Origin: an uncultured Rubellimicrobium sp.
GTDB taxonomy: Bacteria > Pseudomonadota > Alphaproteobacteria > Rhodobacterales > Rhodobacteraceae
DNA length: 18,353 nucleotides
Direction of reading: 5' to 3'
Assembly (NCBI GenBank): GCA_902805995.1
Contig: CADCUU010000077.1
Location: 1 to 18,353, forward strand
The position numbers were made by a program, and so were the translations under genes. Of the stretch, positions 6,514 to 14,097 are shown one piece after another. Within the stretch, counting starts at the first letter, position 1. Each line of letters begins with the position of its first letter. A model generated the notes under the pieces. The model worked only from the letters and a program-made list of their open reading frames with translations. It ran no database searches and was not told the origin of the DNA.

Positions 6514-8523
6514 TCAGAGCAGCCCCAGGGCCGTCTGCGCCACGTTCTCGGCGGTGATGCCGAACTTCTCGTAGAGCACCTCGGCCGGGGCGGAGGCACC
6601 GAAGCTCGACATGCCGACGAAGCCCGCCTTCCCCTCGCGACCGCCCTGGCCCAGGAGCCAACGGTCCCAGGGTTGGCGAACGCCCGCCTCGACGGCCACG
6701 CGGACCGCGCCGGGGGGCAGGACCCGCCGCCGCACCTTCTCGTCGGCCTGCGCGAACAGCTCCATCGACGGCATGGACACGACCCGCGTGCCGACGCCCT
6801 GCGCCTCCAGCCGCTCCCGCGCGGCCATGGCGATCTCCACCTCGGACCCCGTGGCGATCAGGATCACCTGCCGCTTGCCCGTGGCCTCGGCCAGGACATA
6901 GGCGCCCTGCGCGGTCAGGTTCTTGTTGGTGTGCTCAGTCCGCACAGGCTTGAGGTTCTGCCGCGACAGCGCCAGCACCGACGGCCCGGCAGAAGTCAGC
7001 GCGATCTCCCACGCCTCCGCCGTCTCCACGGTGTCGGCTGGGCGGAAGACGCGCATCCCCGGCGTCGCCCGCAGCATGGCGAGATGCTCCACCGGCTGGT
7101 GGGTGGGGCCGTCCTCGCCCAGCCCGATGGAGTCGTGCGTCATCACGTAGACGACCCGAGCCCCCATCAGTGCTGACAGCCGCATCGACGGGCGCGCATA
7201 GTCGGCAAAGCACATGAAGGTGCCGCCGTAGGGCAGGACCCCCCCGTGCAGCGCCATGCCGTTCATAGCGGCCGCCATCCCATGCTCGCGGATGCCGTAG
7301 TAGATGTAGCGGCCCTTACGGTTCTCCGGCCCGAAGACGCCCATGTCCTTGGTCAGCGTGTTGTTCGACCCCGTCAGGTCCGCCGACCCGCCCAGCGTTT
7401 CGGGCATGACGGCGTTCACCGCCTCCAGCACCATCTCCGAAGACTTGCGCGTCGCTACAGCCTTCGCGCCGATGGCCGCCTGCTTCACGGTTCGAATGGC
7501 CCCGGCGAGCTTCTTTGGCGGCTCCCCCTCGGCCACGCGGCGGAACTCGGCCTGACGGGCGGCGGGCAGGGCGGCGACGCGCTCCTCCCACTCGGCCCGG
7601 GCCTGCGCGCCGCGGCTCCCCATCTGCTCCCACCGCGCCTTGATGTCGGCGGGAACCTCGAAGGCCGCGTGCTCCCAGCCATAGACGGCCTTGGTATCCG
7701 CCACGAGCTTGGCATCCGTGAGAGCCCCATGCCCCTTGGACGTGTCCTGCGCACTCGACCCCAGGGCGATATGCGTCTTGCAGGCGATCATCGACGGACG
7801 CGGGTCCGCCTTGGCCGCCGTAATGGCCGCGTCGATGGCGGCGGGGTCATGCCCGTCGATGGCCTGCACATGCCAGCCCGACGCCGCGAAGCGCGCCCCC
7901 TGGTCCGTCGCGTCCGAGAGGGACACCTTCCCGTCGATGGTAATCCCGTTGTCGTCGAAGAGCACGATCAGCCGCGACAGCTGCTGCCGTCCAGCGAGCG
8001 CCAGCGCCTCCTGGCTCACGCCTTCCATCAGGCAGCCATCGCCCGCGATCACATAGGTGTGGTGGTCCATGACCTTGACGCCGAACCGCGCCCGCAGCGC
8101 CTCCTCGGCGATGGCGAAGCCCACCGAGTTTGCAAGGCCCTGGCCCAGCGGGCCCGTCGTCGTCTCCACGCCCGTGGTGTGGTGCACCTCCGGATGGCCC
8201 GGCGTGCGCGATTCCCACTGCCGGAAGTCGCGGATCTGCTCCAGCGTCATGTCCGGATAGCCGGTAAGATACAGGAGCGAATACAGCAGCATCGACCCAT
8301 GTCCCGCCGACAGGATGAAGCGGTCGCGGTCGGGCCAGAAGGGGGCCTTGGGGTCGAACCTCAGATGCTTGTCGAACAGCACGGTCGCCACGTCGGCCAT
8401 GCCCATGGGCATCCCCGAATGACCGGAATTGGCGGCCGCGACCGCATCGAGCGTCAGCGTGCGGATCGCGGCGGCCAGCCGCCAATGCTCGAAATGGGCC
8501 TGGCGAAGGCTGGCGATATCCAT
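6514..8523 (-). CDS. tkt: Transketolase
   Basis: 669 residues, full length for the family. It transfers two-carbon ketol units in the pentose phosphate pathway (and the Calvin cycle where present), using thiamine diphosphate and Mg2+, in the cytosol. Visible features are [12 protein letters not shown] (30-41), the TPP/metal motif GDGCLMEG (161-168) followed by [10 protein letters not shown] (189-198), the pyrimidine-domain glutamate region [15 protein letters not shown], and the C-terminal [19 protein letters not shown]. The start is supported by AGGGAGGG 6-7 bases upstream. About 50 bases upstream TTGATC and TTAATC stand 15 bases apart and could form a short-spaced promoter. The gene diverges from the coiled-coil/zapA operon. 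No anomalies are visible. Confidence 0.97.
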   Translation of the reverse strand: MDIASLRQAHFEHWRLAAAIRTLTLDAVAAANSGHSGMPMGMADVATVLFDKHLRFDPKAPFWPDRDRFILSAGHGSMLLYSLLYLTGYPDMTLEQIRDFRQWESRTPGHPEVHHTTGVETTTGPLGQGLANSVGFAIAEEALRARFGVKVMDHHTYVIAGDGCLMEGVSQEALALAGRQQLSRLIVLFDDNGITIDGKVSLSDATDQGARFAASGWHVQAIDGHDPAAIDAAITAAKADPRPSMIACKTHIALGSSAQDTSKGHGALTDAKLVADTKAVYGWEHAAFEVPADIKARWEQMGSRGAQARAEWEERVAALPAARQAEFRRVAEGEPPKKLAGAIRTVKQAAIGAKAVATRKSSEMVLEAVNAVMPETLGGSADLTGSNNTLTKDMGVFGPENRKGRYIYYGIREHGMAAAMNGMALHGGVLPYGGTFMCFADYARPSMRLSALMGARVVYVMTHDSIGLGEDGPTHQPVEHLAMLRATPGMRVFRPADTVETAEAWEIALTSAGPSVLALSRQNLKPVRTEHTNKNLTAQGAYVLAEATGKRQVILIATGSEVEIAMAARERLEAQGVGTRVVSMPSMELFAQADEKVRRRVLPPGAVRVAVEAGVRQPWDRWLLGQGGREGKAGFVGMSSFGASAPAEVLYEKFGITAENVAQTALGLL

Positions 8524-8702
8524 GTCTATCCCTCCCTTGGGTTGCCGGACTGATTAACAGCCCCCGGGGCAAGATCAAGCGCAGCCTCCAACCCGTTCCC
8601 GCCCATGGGGACTTGGCCGATTGCGGCCCGGAGGCGTTTCCCATACGCTTTGACGAAACAGGCACGCGTCAGGCGGCCAAGTATGACGACGAGGGACGAG
8701 GC

Positions 8703-9059
8703 ATGGACGCTGCGAACGGATCAGGCGATCTAGGGGACCTGCTCGAAGCGCGGCGGCGCATCCTTGCCGCCTTCGAACGCATTGCCTCGGGTGCCGAGAA
8801 CCTGTCCGCCCAGGCCCTCCGCGCAACAGAACTCGACCGCCTCCGCGCCGAGCTGGAGGAGGAGCGCATCGTCAACGCCCAACTCCAGGAACGGGTGAGG
8901 GCCCTGCGCGACCGCGACTCCGGCCGAGCCGCCCTGGAGGACGAACTCGCCCGCGCCCGCGCCCGGATCGCGGAGCTGGAGGCCGCCCGCGAAGCCGATC
9001 AGCAGGAGATCGACTCCGTCCTGTCCGAACTCATCCCCATCGTCGAGGAGGCGCGCTGA
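8703..9059 (+). CDS. Coiled-coil protein upstream of ZapA (ZauP-like candidate)
   Basis: 118 residues from ATG 8703 (MDAANGSGDLGDLLEARRRI), with GAGGGACGAGG just upstream. The frame is open from 8613 but that extension has no support. Nearly the whole protein (about residues 10-115) is a charged heptad-rich coiled coil with many Leu, Glu, Arg and Ala and no cysteine or catalytic motif. Its TGA overlaps the zapA ATG (TGATG), so the two are translated together. In Caulobacter a coiled-coil protein encoded just upstream of zapA, ZauP, works with ZapA to focus the Z-ring; gene order, size and structure fit that role here. Homology to ZauP was not tested, and coiled coils align poorly, so the assignment is contextual. 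Confidence 0.75.
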   Translation: MDAANGSGDLGDLLEARRRILAAFERIASGAENLSAQALRATELDRLRAELEEERIVNAQLQERVRALRDRDSGRAALEDELARARARIAELEAAREADQQEIDSVLSELIPIVEEAR

Positions 9060-9490
9060 TGCCCCAGGTCGAGATTCTCATCGGCGGCCGCCCCTTCGAG
9101 CTGGCCTGCCAGCCCGGCGAGGAACGCTTCCTCCAGAAGGCCGCGTCGCTCCTCGACGCCGAGGCCTCCGTCATCGCAAGCCAGATCGGGCGCATGCCCG
9201 AGGGCCGGATGCTCCTGATGGCGGGCCTCATGCTCGCCGACAAGACCGTGCACCTGGAGGAACGCCTGCGCGAGGCCGAGGCGCGCCTCTCATATCTGGA
9301 ACAGGAGAACGCCTCCCTCCCCAGGACCGTCGAGGTCCCGGTCGAGGTTCCCGTCGAAGTCCGCATCGAGATCCCGACCATCCCGATCGAGGTGCGCCAG
9401 CTGTTCGCCGACGTCGCCACCGAGGCCGAGGCCCTCTCCCGCGCCGTGGAGTCGATGTCCGCCGATCAGGACGTCAACCAGACCGCCTAA
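9059..9490 (+). CDS. zapA: Cell division protein ZapA
   Basis: 143 residues. The N-terminal 60 residues match ZapA: VEILIGGRPFELACQPGEE, then a helix ending RMLLMAGLMLADK, followed by a coiled coil (about 63-88). ZapA binds FtsZ and bundles Z-ring filaments in the cytosol. It is longer than the usual ~100-130 residues. After the coil there is an unusual Val/Glu/Pro segment at 91-111 (VEVPVEVPVEV, then RIEIPTIPIEV) and a second short helix (about 112-134). The start codon overlaps the stop of the upstream coiled-coil gene. Its own stop TAA shares two bases with the stop of the convergent gene on the minus strand. Confidence 0.9.
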   Translation: MPQVEILIGGRPFELACQPGEERFLQKAASLLDAEASVIASQIGRMPEGRMLLMAGLMLADKTVHLEERLREAEARLSYLEQENASLPRTVEVPVEVPVEVRIEIPTIPIEVRQLFADVATEAEALSRAVESMSADQDVNQTA

Positions 9491-10155
9491 GGGCCGATCA
9501 GCCGCCCCAGATCGATTGCGAGGTCAAGGAACCGCTCCATCTGCTCCGGCCGCTTCAGTCCCTGGCGAAGCCGGAGGTGCATCCCCGCAGGCGACAGGAT
9601 CAGAACCGGCACTCCGCGAGCGCCCTTGGCCAGCGGCGTCCAGCCCTGAAGCGCTCGGCCCACGGTCTGGAGGTCGACGCGCCTCTGCGGCGCCATGTCA
9701 GCTAGGACGGTCATCCCGGCCGGGGCCTCGATCAGCGACAGCTTGTCCGACATGCGAGCCAGATTTGCGCCGAGCAGGTCCTGCAGCGCCTGTTTGCGCC
9801 TCGCCGGTCCGTCGCCGACTTCGTCGGCAAAGTCGCACTCAGCCGCGATCAGGATCAGGGTCCCCTCCGGCCAGCGCGGCTCCGCGGCCTCGTAGTCGGT
9901 GACGAAGCCGCTCGTCCGGCCTGGCTTGGGGCGAACCTCGGCGATCCAGGGCAGCCCGCCGCGCGGCACGATCCGAAGCGTGCCCACGCGTCCCAGCCCT
10001 TCGCCCGTGACGGTCAGCGCCCAGCCGCGCCGGGCCGCGAGGGCCTGCATGCCCTCCCGTCGCGCCCCCTCAAGCTGAGTCCGCCAGACATGGATCGCTC
10101 CCGCCACCGCGGCGGCGAAGCCAAGGCTCAGCAGGAGGTTCAGCAGAGTGGACAT
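9487..10155 (-). CDS. Unrecognised protein with N-terminal membrane anchor
   Basis: 222 residues from ATG 10155 (MSTLLNLLLSLGFAAAVAGA), chosen because it starts a clean hydrophobic helix (about residues 3-22) followed by a basic stretch. The frame is open 19 codons further upstream. No strong ribosome binding site is visible for either start. The remaining ~195 residues are soluble-looking and mixed alpha/beta, with GLGRVGTLRIVPRGGLPW, LIAAECDFADE and GVPVLILSPAGMHLRLRQG among the more structured parts. I do not recognise the family and see no catalytic signature. High third-position GC and compact packing against zapA support it as a real gene. The anchor orientation suggests a cytoplasmic or periplasmic domain tethered to the inner membrane. 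Confidence 0.7.
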   Translation of the reverse strand: MSTLLNLLLSLGFAAAVAGAIHVWRTQLEGARREGMQALAARRGWALTVTGEGLGRVGTLRIVPRGGLPWIAEVRPKPGRTSGFVTDYEAAEPRWPEGTLILIAAECDFADEVGDGPARRKQALQDLLGANLARMSDKLSLIEAPAGMTVLADMAPQRRVDLQTVGRALQGWTPLAKGARGVPVLILSPAGMHLRLRQGLKRPEQMERFLDLAIDLGRLIGP

Positions 10156-10290
10156 GGGGCAGGTCGGACGGCACCGGACCACCCACCCGCCGCGAAGGGC
10201 AGGGCGCCGCACAGCGCGGGCGGGGCCGGATCATTCAATTCAGGGTCCAGTCAACCGTGGCAGCAGTCGGCATAGCTAACCACGCAGCGG

Positions 10291-10314
10291 AAAACCCTTC
10301 CAGCCGAAGGGGTT
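10291..10314 (-). terminator. Intrinsic terminator after grxD
   Basis: Read on the minus strand, AACCCCTTC-GGCTG-GAAGGGTT forms an 8-bp stem with a single bulged C and is followed by TT, giving a four-T run. It lies 65-90 bases downstream of the grxD stop codon and fits as the terminator of the bolA-ORF64-grxD transcript. Confidence 0.55.
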
Positions 10315-10378
10315 GGACGACCTCGCAGCCGACCGAACCTGTTGCAATCCTGCCGAGACTCTGTGGTCCGCGTGCCTC

Positions 10379-10741
10379 TCAGCCGTTGGCGGACCGGATC
10401 TCCTCGGCCTTAGCCTTGTCGTAGGCGATGCCGTTCTTCTCCAGCAGCGCGTCGAGCTCGCCCGACAGGGTCATCTCGGTGATGATGTCGCAGCCGCCGA
10501 CGAACTCGCCCTTGACGTAAAGCTGCGGAATCGTCGGCCAGTCCGAGAAATCCTTGATCCCCTGCCGAATCTCCGGGTCGGCCAGGACGTTCACGTCCTG
10601 GAACTCCACGCCCATGTAGTTCAGCACGCTCGCCACCCGCGAGGAGAAGCCGCATTGCGGCATGTGCTTAGTGCCCTTCATGAAGAGCACGACATCGTTG
10701 CTCGTGACGGTCTGGCGGATATCATCCAGCGCGGCGGTCAT
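10379..10741 (-). CDS. grxD: Monothiol glutaredoxin, Grx4/GrxD type
   Basis: 120 residues from ATG 10741 ([20 protein letters not shown]), with AGGAAGGACCACAGG just upstream. The open frame continues 27 codons further, overlapping the preceding small ORF, without resemblance to the family. Hallmarks are [15 protein letters not shown] with the CGFS active site, then [20 protein letters not shown], which contains the glutathione-binding TIPQ and GGCD motifs. CGFS glutaredoxins bind a bridging [2Fe-2S] cluster with glutathione and form heterodimers with BolA proteins for iron-sulfur trafficking and iron sensing in the cytosol. The BolA gene two positions upstream on the same transcript supports that role. 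A probable terminator follows. Confidence 0.96.
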   Translation of the reverse strand: MTAALDDIRQTVTSNDVVLFMKGTKHMPQCGFSSRVASVLNYMGVEFQDVNVLADPEIRQGIKDFSDWPTIPQLYVKGEFVGGCDIITEMTLSGELDALLEKNGIAYDKAKAEEIRSANG

Positions 10742-10916
10742 CCTGTGGTCCTTCCTCGGTGTCGATGCGGGTCTGGCCCGCCTTGTGTTGATCAGGGGCC
10801 TCCCGGCCCATCCAGACGGCATTCTGCATCAGGTCGGCCAAGGCGAACGCCGCCTCGCCAGCCTCTGCGACCACGCGGCCCGCAGCCTCTCCGATCGCGT
10901 CCAGCCCGTCGGTCAT
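10722..10916 (-). CDS. Small ORF between bolA and grxD, function unknown
   Basis: 64 residues ([20 protein letters not shown]...). Its ATG overlaps the bolA stop as ATGA, and its 3' end overlaps the first 20 bases of grxD in another frame, so the three genes are tightly packed. Codons carry mostly G or C in third position, as in neighbouring genes. The first ~36 residues look like an amphipathic Ala-rich helix ending [12 protein letters not shown]; the rest is polar and probably disordered ([14 protein letters not shown]). There are no cysteines, so it does not itself look like an iron-sulfur ligand. I do not recognise it. Coupling to the BolA and Grx4 genes suggests it is translated; an alternative is a non-coding spacer that happens to be open. 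Confidence 0.55.
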   Translation of the reverse strand: MTDGLDAIGEAAGRVVAEAGEAAFALADLMQNAVWMGREAPDQHKAGQTRIDTEEGPQDDRRAG

Positions 10917-11155
10917 TCCGGCGCCTTGGTCGTCAGGGCGAGGGCATGCAGCTCCCCGTTCGGGCCGTCCATGCGTCCCTTCAGCGCGGCATAGACGGCC
11001 CGCTGCTGCTGCACCCGGTTCATGCCCCGGAAGCTTTCGTCGACAACCTCGGCCGCGTAGTGATTACCGTCCCCCGCAAGGTCGGTGATGGAGATCCGGG
11101 CCTGCGGAAAGGCCTCCCGGATCAGGTTCTCGATGTCCCGGGCCTGCATGGCCAT
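10913..11155 (-). CDS. bolA: BolA-family iron-sulfur/iron-regulatory protein (IbaG/YrbA-like)
   Basis: 80 residues from ATG 11155 (MAMQARDIENLIREAFPQAR), chosen for GGGAG 7 bases upstream and the normal 75-90 residue length. The frame is open 24 codons further upstream. Family features are ITDLAGDGNHYAAEVV, containing the conserved His, then FRGMNRVQQQRAVYAAL and a C-terminal GELHALALTT. The short form and DGNHYAA resemble the IbaG/YrbA branch. BolA proteins pair with CGFS glutaredoxins through a shared [2Fe-2S] cluster. The first gene of a three-gene cluster with grxD; its TGA overlaps the next ORF's ATG. A fair sigma-70-like promoter lies just upstream. Confidence 0.93.
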   Translation of the reverse strand: MAMQARDIENLIREAFPQARISITDLAGDGNHYAAEVVDESFRGMNRVQQQRAVYAALKGRMDGPNGELHALALTTKAPE

Positions 11156-11179
11156 GTTGGGTCTCCCTGCCTTTTCCAC

Positions 11180-11208
11180 AATGTAGGAGCGAGGCCAGGG
11201 GGTCGCAA
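11180..11208 (-). promoter_or_regulatory. Putative sigma-70-type promoter of the bolA-grxD cluster
   Basis: On the minus strand TTGCGA (11203-11208) and TACATT (11180-11185) are separated by exactly 17 bases. Each box matches the consensus at four of six positions. Transcription would begin near 11173, leaving a leader of about 18 bases that contains the GGGAG ribosome binding site. Confidence 0.45.
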
Positions 11209-11268
11209 GCGGACCAGGGGCAGGCAATGCAGCCTAAGCCCCGGCCTGTGACATAAGCCCCGTAGGGC

Positions 11269-11282
11269 AGGGGTCAGCCCCT
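11269..11282. terminator. Short hairpin downstream of purL
   Basis: AGGGG-TCAG-CCCCT is a perfect 5-bp stem with a tetraloop, 35 bases past the purL stop on the minus strand. There is no T-run on either strand, so it may be only part of a terminator or a processing/stability hairpin. Confidence 0.3.
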
Positions 11283-11316
11283 CAGGCGCCCGCTCCATCC
11301 ACGCCGAAAGCTTGCC

Positions 11317-13476
11317 CTACACCAACTCCCGCTCGAACGCCGCGTGCCACTGGCCGACAAGATCCGCCATCGCGGCGGCCTCCCAGCCCAGCCGAATTTC
11401 CGCCCCGCCGATCCGTCCGACGACCGTCGCGGTCACCGCATCCTCACCCGCCGCCGTGAGGATTCCCTCGACGTTCTCCGCCCCAACCGCGAGCAGGTAA
11501 CGCGCCTGATCCTCGCCAAAGAGCGTGGGCAGGTCGCCCGCCTCCAGCACCGCGCCCAGGCCCGCCGCCTCGGCCATCTCGAACGCCGCAAGGGCAAGGC
11601 CCCCATCCGCCAGGTCCGTCGCCGCCCCGATCAGCGGCCTGACACGCAGAACAAGCTCCCCATTTCGCCGCTCCGCATCCAGATCCACCGGCGGCGCGTC
11701 CCCGGCCTCGATCCCCAGCGCCGCGAGCAGCGCCGACTGGCCGAGATGCCCCCGTGTCTCCCCGATCAGGACCAGCACGTCACCGTCGCGGGCCGGCCCC
11801 GCAATGACCTCGTCGAGCGACGCGAGCAGCCCGACGCCGCCGATGGTCGGCGTGGGCAGGATCGCGCTCCCGTCCGTCTCGTTGTATAGGCTCACGTTCC
11901 CCGACACGATGGGGAAGTCGAGCGCCCGGCAGGCCTCGCCGATCCCCTGGATCGCGCCCACGAACTGCCCCATGATCTCGGGCTTCTCCGGGTTCCCGAA
12001 GTTGAGGTTGTCCGTTGCCGCCAAGGGCCGCGCGCCCACCGCCACGAGGTTCCGCCACGCTTCGGCCACGGCCTGCCGTCCGCCCTCCAGCGGGTTCGCC
12101 TTCACGTAGCGCGGCGTCACGTCCGAGGTGAAGGCCACGGCCTTGCCCGTCCCGTGCACCCGTACGACGCCCGCGCCCATCCCCGGCCGCCGCACCGTGT
12201 CGCCGCCCACCTGGCTGTCGTACTGCTGCCAGACCCAGCCCTTCCAGGCGTGGTTCGGGTCCGCCAGCAGCCGCCGCAGCGCCTCGACCGCTCCGATCTC
12301 CGGGATCGCGGGCAGCGCAGCCGGGGCAGGGGTCGGCACCCAGGGCCGGTCATATTCCGGCGCGGAGGACGACAGCTGCGACAGCGGCAGATCCGCCTTC
12401 ACCTCGCCCCCGAGCATGATGAGGAACCTGTCCTCCGGGATCGTCTCACCCACGATGGCGAAGTCGAGATCCCACTTGTCGAAGATCGCCCGCGCCTCGG
12501 CCTCCTTTTCGGGCTTCAGCACCATGAGCATCCGCTCCTGGCTCTCCGACAGCATCATTGCGTAGGCGGTCATGCCCGTCTCGCGCACCGGCACGCGGTC
12601 GAGGTCGAGCCGGATGCCAAGCCCGCCCTTGTCCCCCATCTCCACGGCCGAACAGGTCAGCCCCGCCGCGCCCATGTCCTGAATGGAGATAACGGCGCCG
12701 GAGGCCATCAGCTCCATGCAGGCCTCCATGAGGCGCTTTTCGGTGAAGGGGTCGCCGACCTGCACGGTCGGGCGCTTCTCCTCGATGGTGTCGTCGAACT
12801 CCGCCGAGGCCATGGTCGCGCCGCCCACCCCGTCGCGCCCGGTCTTCGCGCCCAGATACACGACCGGCATCCCCACGCCCGAAGCCGCCGAGTAGAAGAT
12901 CGAATCCGCCTGCGCCAACCCAGCGGCAAAGGCGTTCACGAGGCAGTTGCCGTTATAGGCCCGGTGGAATCGCACCTCGCCCCCGACCGTGGGCACCCCG
13001 AAGGCGTTGCCGTAGCCGCCCACTCCCTCCACGACCCCGGACAGGAGCCGCTTGGTCTTCGGATGCGACGGCTCGCCAAAGGACAGCGCGTTCATCGCCG
13101 CGATGGGCCGCGCCCCCATGGTGAACACGTCCCGCAGGATGCCGCCCACGCCCGTCGCCGCGCCTTGGTAGGGCTCGATGTAGGACGGGTGATTGTGGCT
13201 CTCCATCTTGAAGACGAGGGCCTGACCGTCGCCTAGGTCCACGACGCCCGCATTCTCCCCCGGCCCGCAGATGACCTGGGGCCCGGTCGTGTGCAGCGTC
13301 CGCAGCCAGCGCTTGGAGGACTTGTAGGAACAGTGCTCGTTCCACATGGCCGAAAAGATGCCAAGCTCGGTAAAGGTGGGCACGCGCCCGATGATGCCGA
13401 GCAGCCTTTCGTACTCATCCGGCTTGATGCCATGAGCCGCGACCAGCTCGGAGGTGATCTCGGGTTCAGTGCGCAT
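11317..13476 (-). CDS. purL: Phosphoribosylformylglycinamidine synthase, PurL (small-type)
   Basis: 719 residues from ATG 13476 ([20 protein letters not shown]). The frame is open 43 codons further upstream, but that region overlaps the divergent promoter and lacks resemblance. Length and layout fit small PurL, which works with PurS and PurQ. It makes FGAM from FGAR, ATP and ammonia/glutamine in purine synthesis. Visible motifs are [15 protein letters not shown] (44-58), [37 protein letters not shown] with the conserved histidines, [13 protein letters not shown], and the second-half repeat [15 protein letters not shown] with [14 protein letters not shown] lies a few bases before the start. 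purS and purQ are not in the window. A 10-bp direct repeat lies in the shared upstream region. Confidence 0.97.
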   Translation of the reverse strand: MRTEPEITSELVAAHGIKPDEYERLLGIIGRVPTFTELGIFSAMWNEHCSYKSSKRWLRTLHTTGPQVICGPGENAGVVDLGDGQALVFKMESHNHPSYIEPYQGAATGVGGILRDVFTMGARPIAAMNALSFGEPSHPKTKRLLSGVVEGVGGYGNAFGVPTVGGEVRFHRAYNGNCLVNAFAAGLAQADSIFYSAASGVGMPVVYLGAKTGRDGVGGATMASAEFDDTIEEKRPTVQVGDPFTEKRLMEACMELMASGAVISIQDMGAAGLTCSAVEMGDKGGLGIRLDLDRVPVRETGMTAYAMMLSESQERMLMVLKPEKEAEARAIFDKWDLDFAIVGETIPEDRFLIMLGGEVKADLPLSQLSSSAPEYDRPWVPTPAPAALPAIPEIGAVEALRRLLADPNHAWKGWVWQQYDSQVGGDTVRRPGMGAGVVRVHGTGKAVAFTSDVTPRYVKANPLEGGRQAVAEAWRNLVAVGARPLAATDNLNFGNPEKPEIMGQFVGAIQGIGEACRALDFPIVSGNVSLYNETDGSAILPTPTIGGVGLLASLDEVIAGPARDGDVLVLIGETRGHLGQSALLAALGIEAGDAPPVDLDAERRNGELVLRVRPLIGAATDLADGGLALAAFEMAEAAGLGAVLEAGDLPTLFGEDQARYLLAVGAENVEGILTAAGEDAVTATVVGRIGGAEIRLGWEAAAMADLVGQWHAAFERELV

Positions 13477-13524
13477 GGGGGGCCTCGCGTGGTTTACGGC
13501 TCCATAAGTTCCTGCGAGACAATA

Positions 13525-13551
13525 AGGAAGACGAGTCGGCCAGGAAGACGA
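13525..13551. repeat. 10-bp direct repeat in the purL/small-gene divergent promoter region
   Basis: AGGAAGACGA occurs twice, at 13525-13534 and 13542-13551, with a 17-base period, between the divergent purL and the 95-residue ORF. The spacing of about one and a half helical turns could place two protein-binding half-sites; no regulator is suggested by the sequence itself. Confidence 0.6.
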
Positions 13552-13571
13552 TTCGAGGCGAGGGGGAATGG

Positions 13572-13859
13572 ATGAGCGGTGACGGATCGACCGAGGGTCA
13601 GGCACTTCGGCCCGAGGGGATCACGCCCGCACCCGATCCGGTCCGCCCACGGTTCCTCGGCACCGCCGATCCCACGCCCGAACCCTTGGGCGGCCTGACG
13701 CCTGACACCCCCGCCGAACGCCTAGCCGAGGCACGGCTCAAGCATCCCCAAGGTCGCCCCGTGATGGTGGAGTTCCCCGCCGACCCCGACGCCCTGTCCC
13801 CGGCCGCGGTCGAGGCGCTGGCCGCCATCGTCGATTTGCTGGACGGCGAGGGAAGCTGA
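13572..13859 (+). CDS. Small hypothetical protein
   Basis: 95 residues from ATG 13572, with GAGGGGG 5 bases upstream. An ATG at 13568 is in another frame. The first ~45 residues are Pro/Thr/Gly-rich and probably disordered ([18 protein letters not shown]). The second half is more ordered: [28 protein letters not shown], then an Ala/Leu helix [15 protein letters not shown]. There are no cysteines, no signal peptide and no membrane segment. I do not recognise the family. Third-position GC matches the neighbourhood, and the good ribosome binding site and divergence from purL support a real gene. Confidence 0.65.
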   Translation: MSGDGSTEGQALRPEGITPAPDPVRPRFLGTADPTPEPLGGLTPDTPAERLAEARLKHPQGRPVMVEFPADPDALSPAAVEALAAIVDLLDGEGS

Positions 13860-13917
13860 CCCGCCCCGGCTGGAGTGACTCCCCCAATCGAATGAGGCCA
13901 GTCAGCACCGTCCGGGC

Positions 13918-13946
13918 AAAAAAAAGCCGGGCACAATGGCCCGGCT
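13918..13946 (-). terminator. Strong intrinsic terminator (minus strand)
   Basis: Perfect 8-bp stem AGCCGGGC (13925-13932) with GCCCGGCT (13939-13946), 6-base loop, followed on the minus strand by seven T. This is the best intrinsic terminator in the window. It would end the candidate sRNA and any read-through from the LysR gene 150 bases upstream. Confidence 0.85.
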
Positions 13947-13998
13947 AAGTCCAACAGGGAGGTTGAAGATGATGAGCGCGAGGCGTCATCCGCTTCGA
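13918..13998 (-). ncRNA. Candidate trans-acting sRNA with anti-Shine-Dalgarno loop (suhB/alpha-r8-like)
   Basis: Read on the minus strand this holds three consecutive stem-loops. SL1 (13990-13971): GATGA/TCATC plus CGC/GCG with one bulged base and a 3-base loop. SL2 (13967-13950): a 6-bp stem UUCAAC/GUUGGA (one U-G pair) closing a six-base CUCCCU loop, complementary to Shine-Dalgarno sequences. SL3 (13946-13925): a perfect 8-bp AGCCGGGC/GCCCGGCU terminator stem with seven U following. Promoter-like boxes place the 5' end near 13997, for an RNA of about 80 bases. Exposed CUCCC-type loops and this size are features of alphaproteobacterial sRNAs such as suhB/alpha-r8 (MmgR) or the CcsR RNAs. Membership is unverified; the alternative is a structured 3' end of the LysR mRNA. 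A terminator also exists here under either reading. Confidence 0.6.
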
Positions 13999-14003
13999 CC
14001 GCT

Positions 14004-14032
14004 CAATTAGTGGGCGAATGCGGCATCATCAA
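14004..14032 (-). promoter_or_regulatory. Possible promoter of the candidate sRNA
   Basis: On the minus strand TTGATG (14027-14032) is followed after 17 bases by TAATTG (14004-14009). The -35 box matches four of six consensus positions; the -10 box is weak, though the overlapping ACTAAT is a better match with 15-base spacing. Transcription would start near 13997, just ahead of the first hairpin. Confidence 0.35.
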
Positions 14033-14064
14033 GTCGCAAACGTGAACGCTATCAGCATACCTGA

Positions 14065-14081
14065 CATGCATTCCTTGCATG
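14065..14081. repeat. Inverted repeat CATGCA-N5-TGCATG just past the LysR stop
   Basis: Perfect 6-bp arms with a 5-base centre, starting 17 bases downstream of the minus-strand LysR stop codon and upstream of the candidate sRNA. No T-run follows, so it is not an obvious terminator. It may be a protein-binding site for control of the sRNA. Confidence 0.4.
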
Positions 14082-14097
14082 CCTCAACCCAAGGTTG

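Noticed and set aside
7246..8553. 435-residue open frame on the plus strand
   Set aside because: It lies wholly antisense to transketolase, is rich in Arg/His/Pro/Gly as expected for a GC-rich complement frame, and has no family motif.
8552..8578. TTGATC-N15-TTAATC as a tkt promoter
   Set aside because: The spacing is short and the -10 box poor; mentioned under tkt but not listed as a separate feature.
12154..13236. 360-residue open frame on the plus strand
   Set aside because: Antisense to purL, His/Arg-rich and without motifs; the purL frame explains the region fully.
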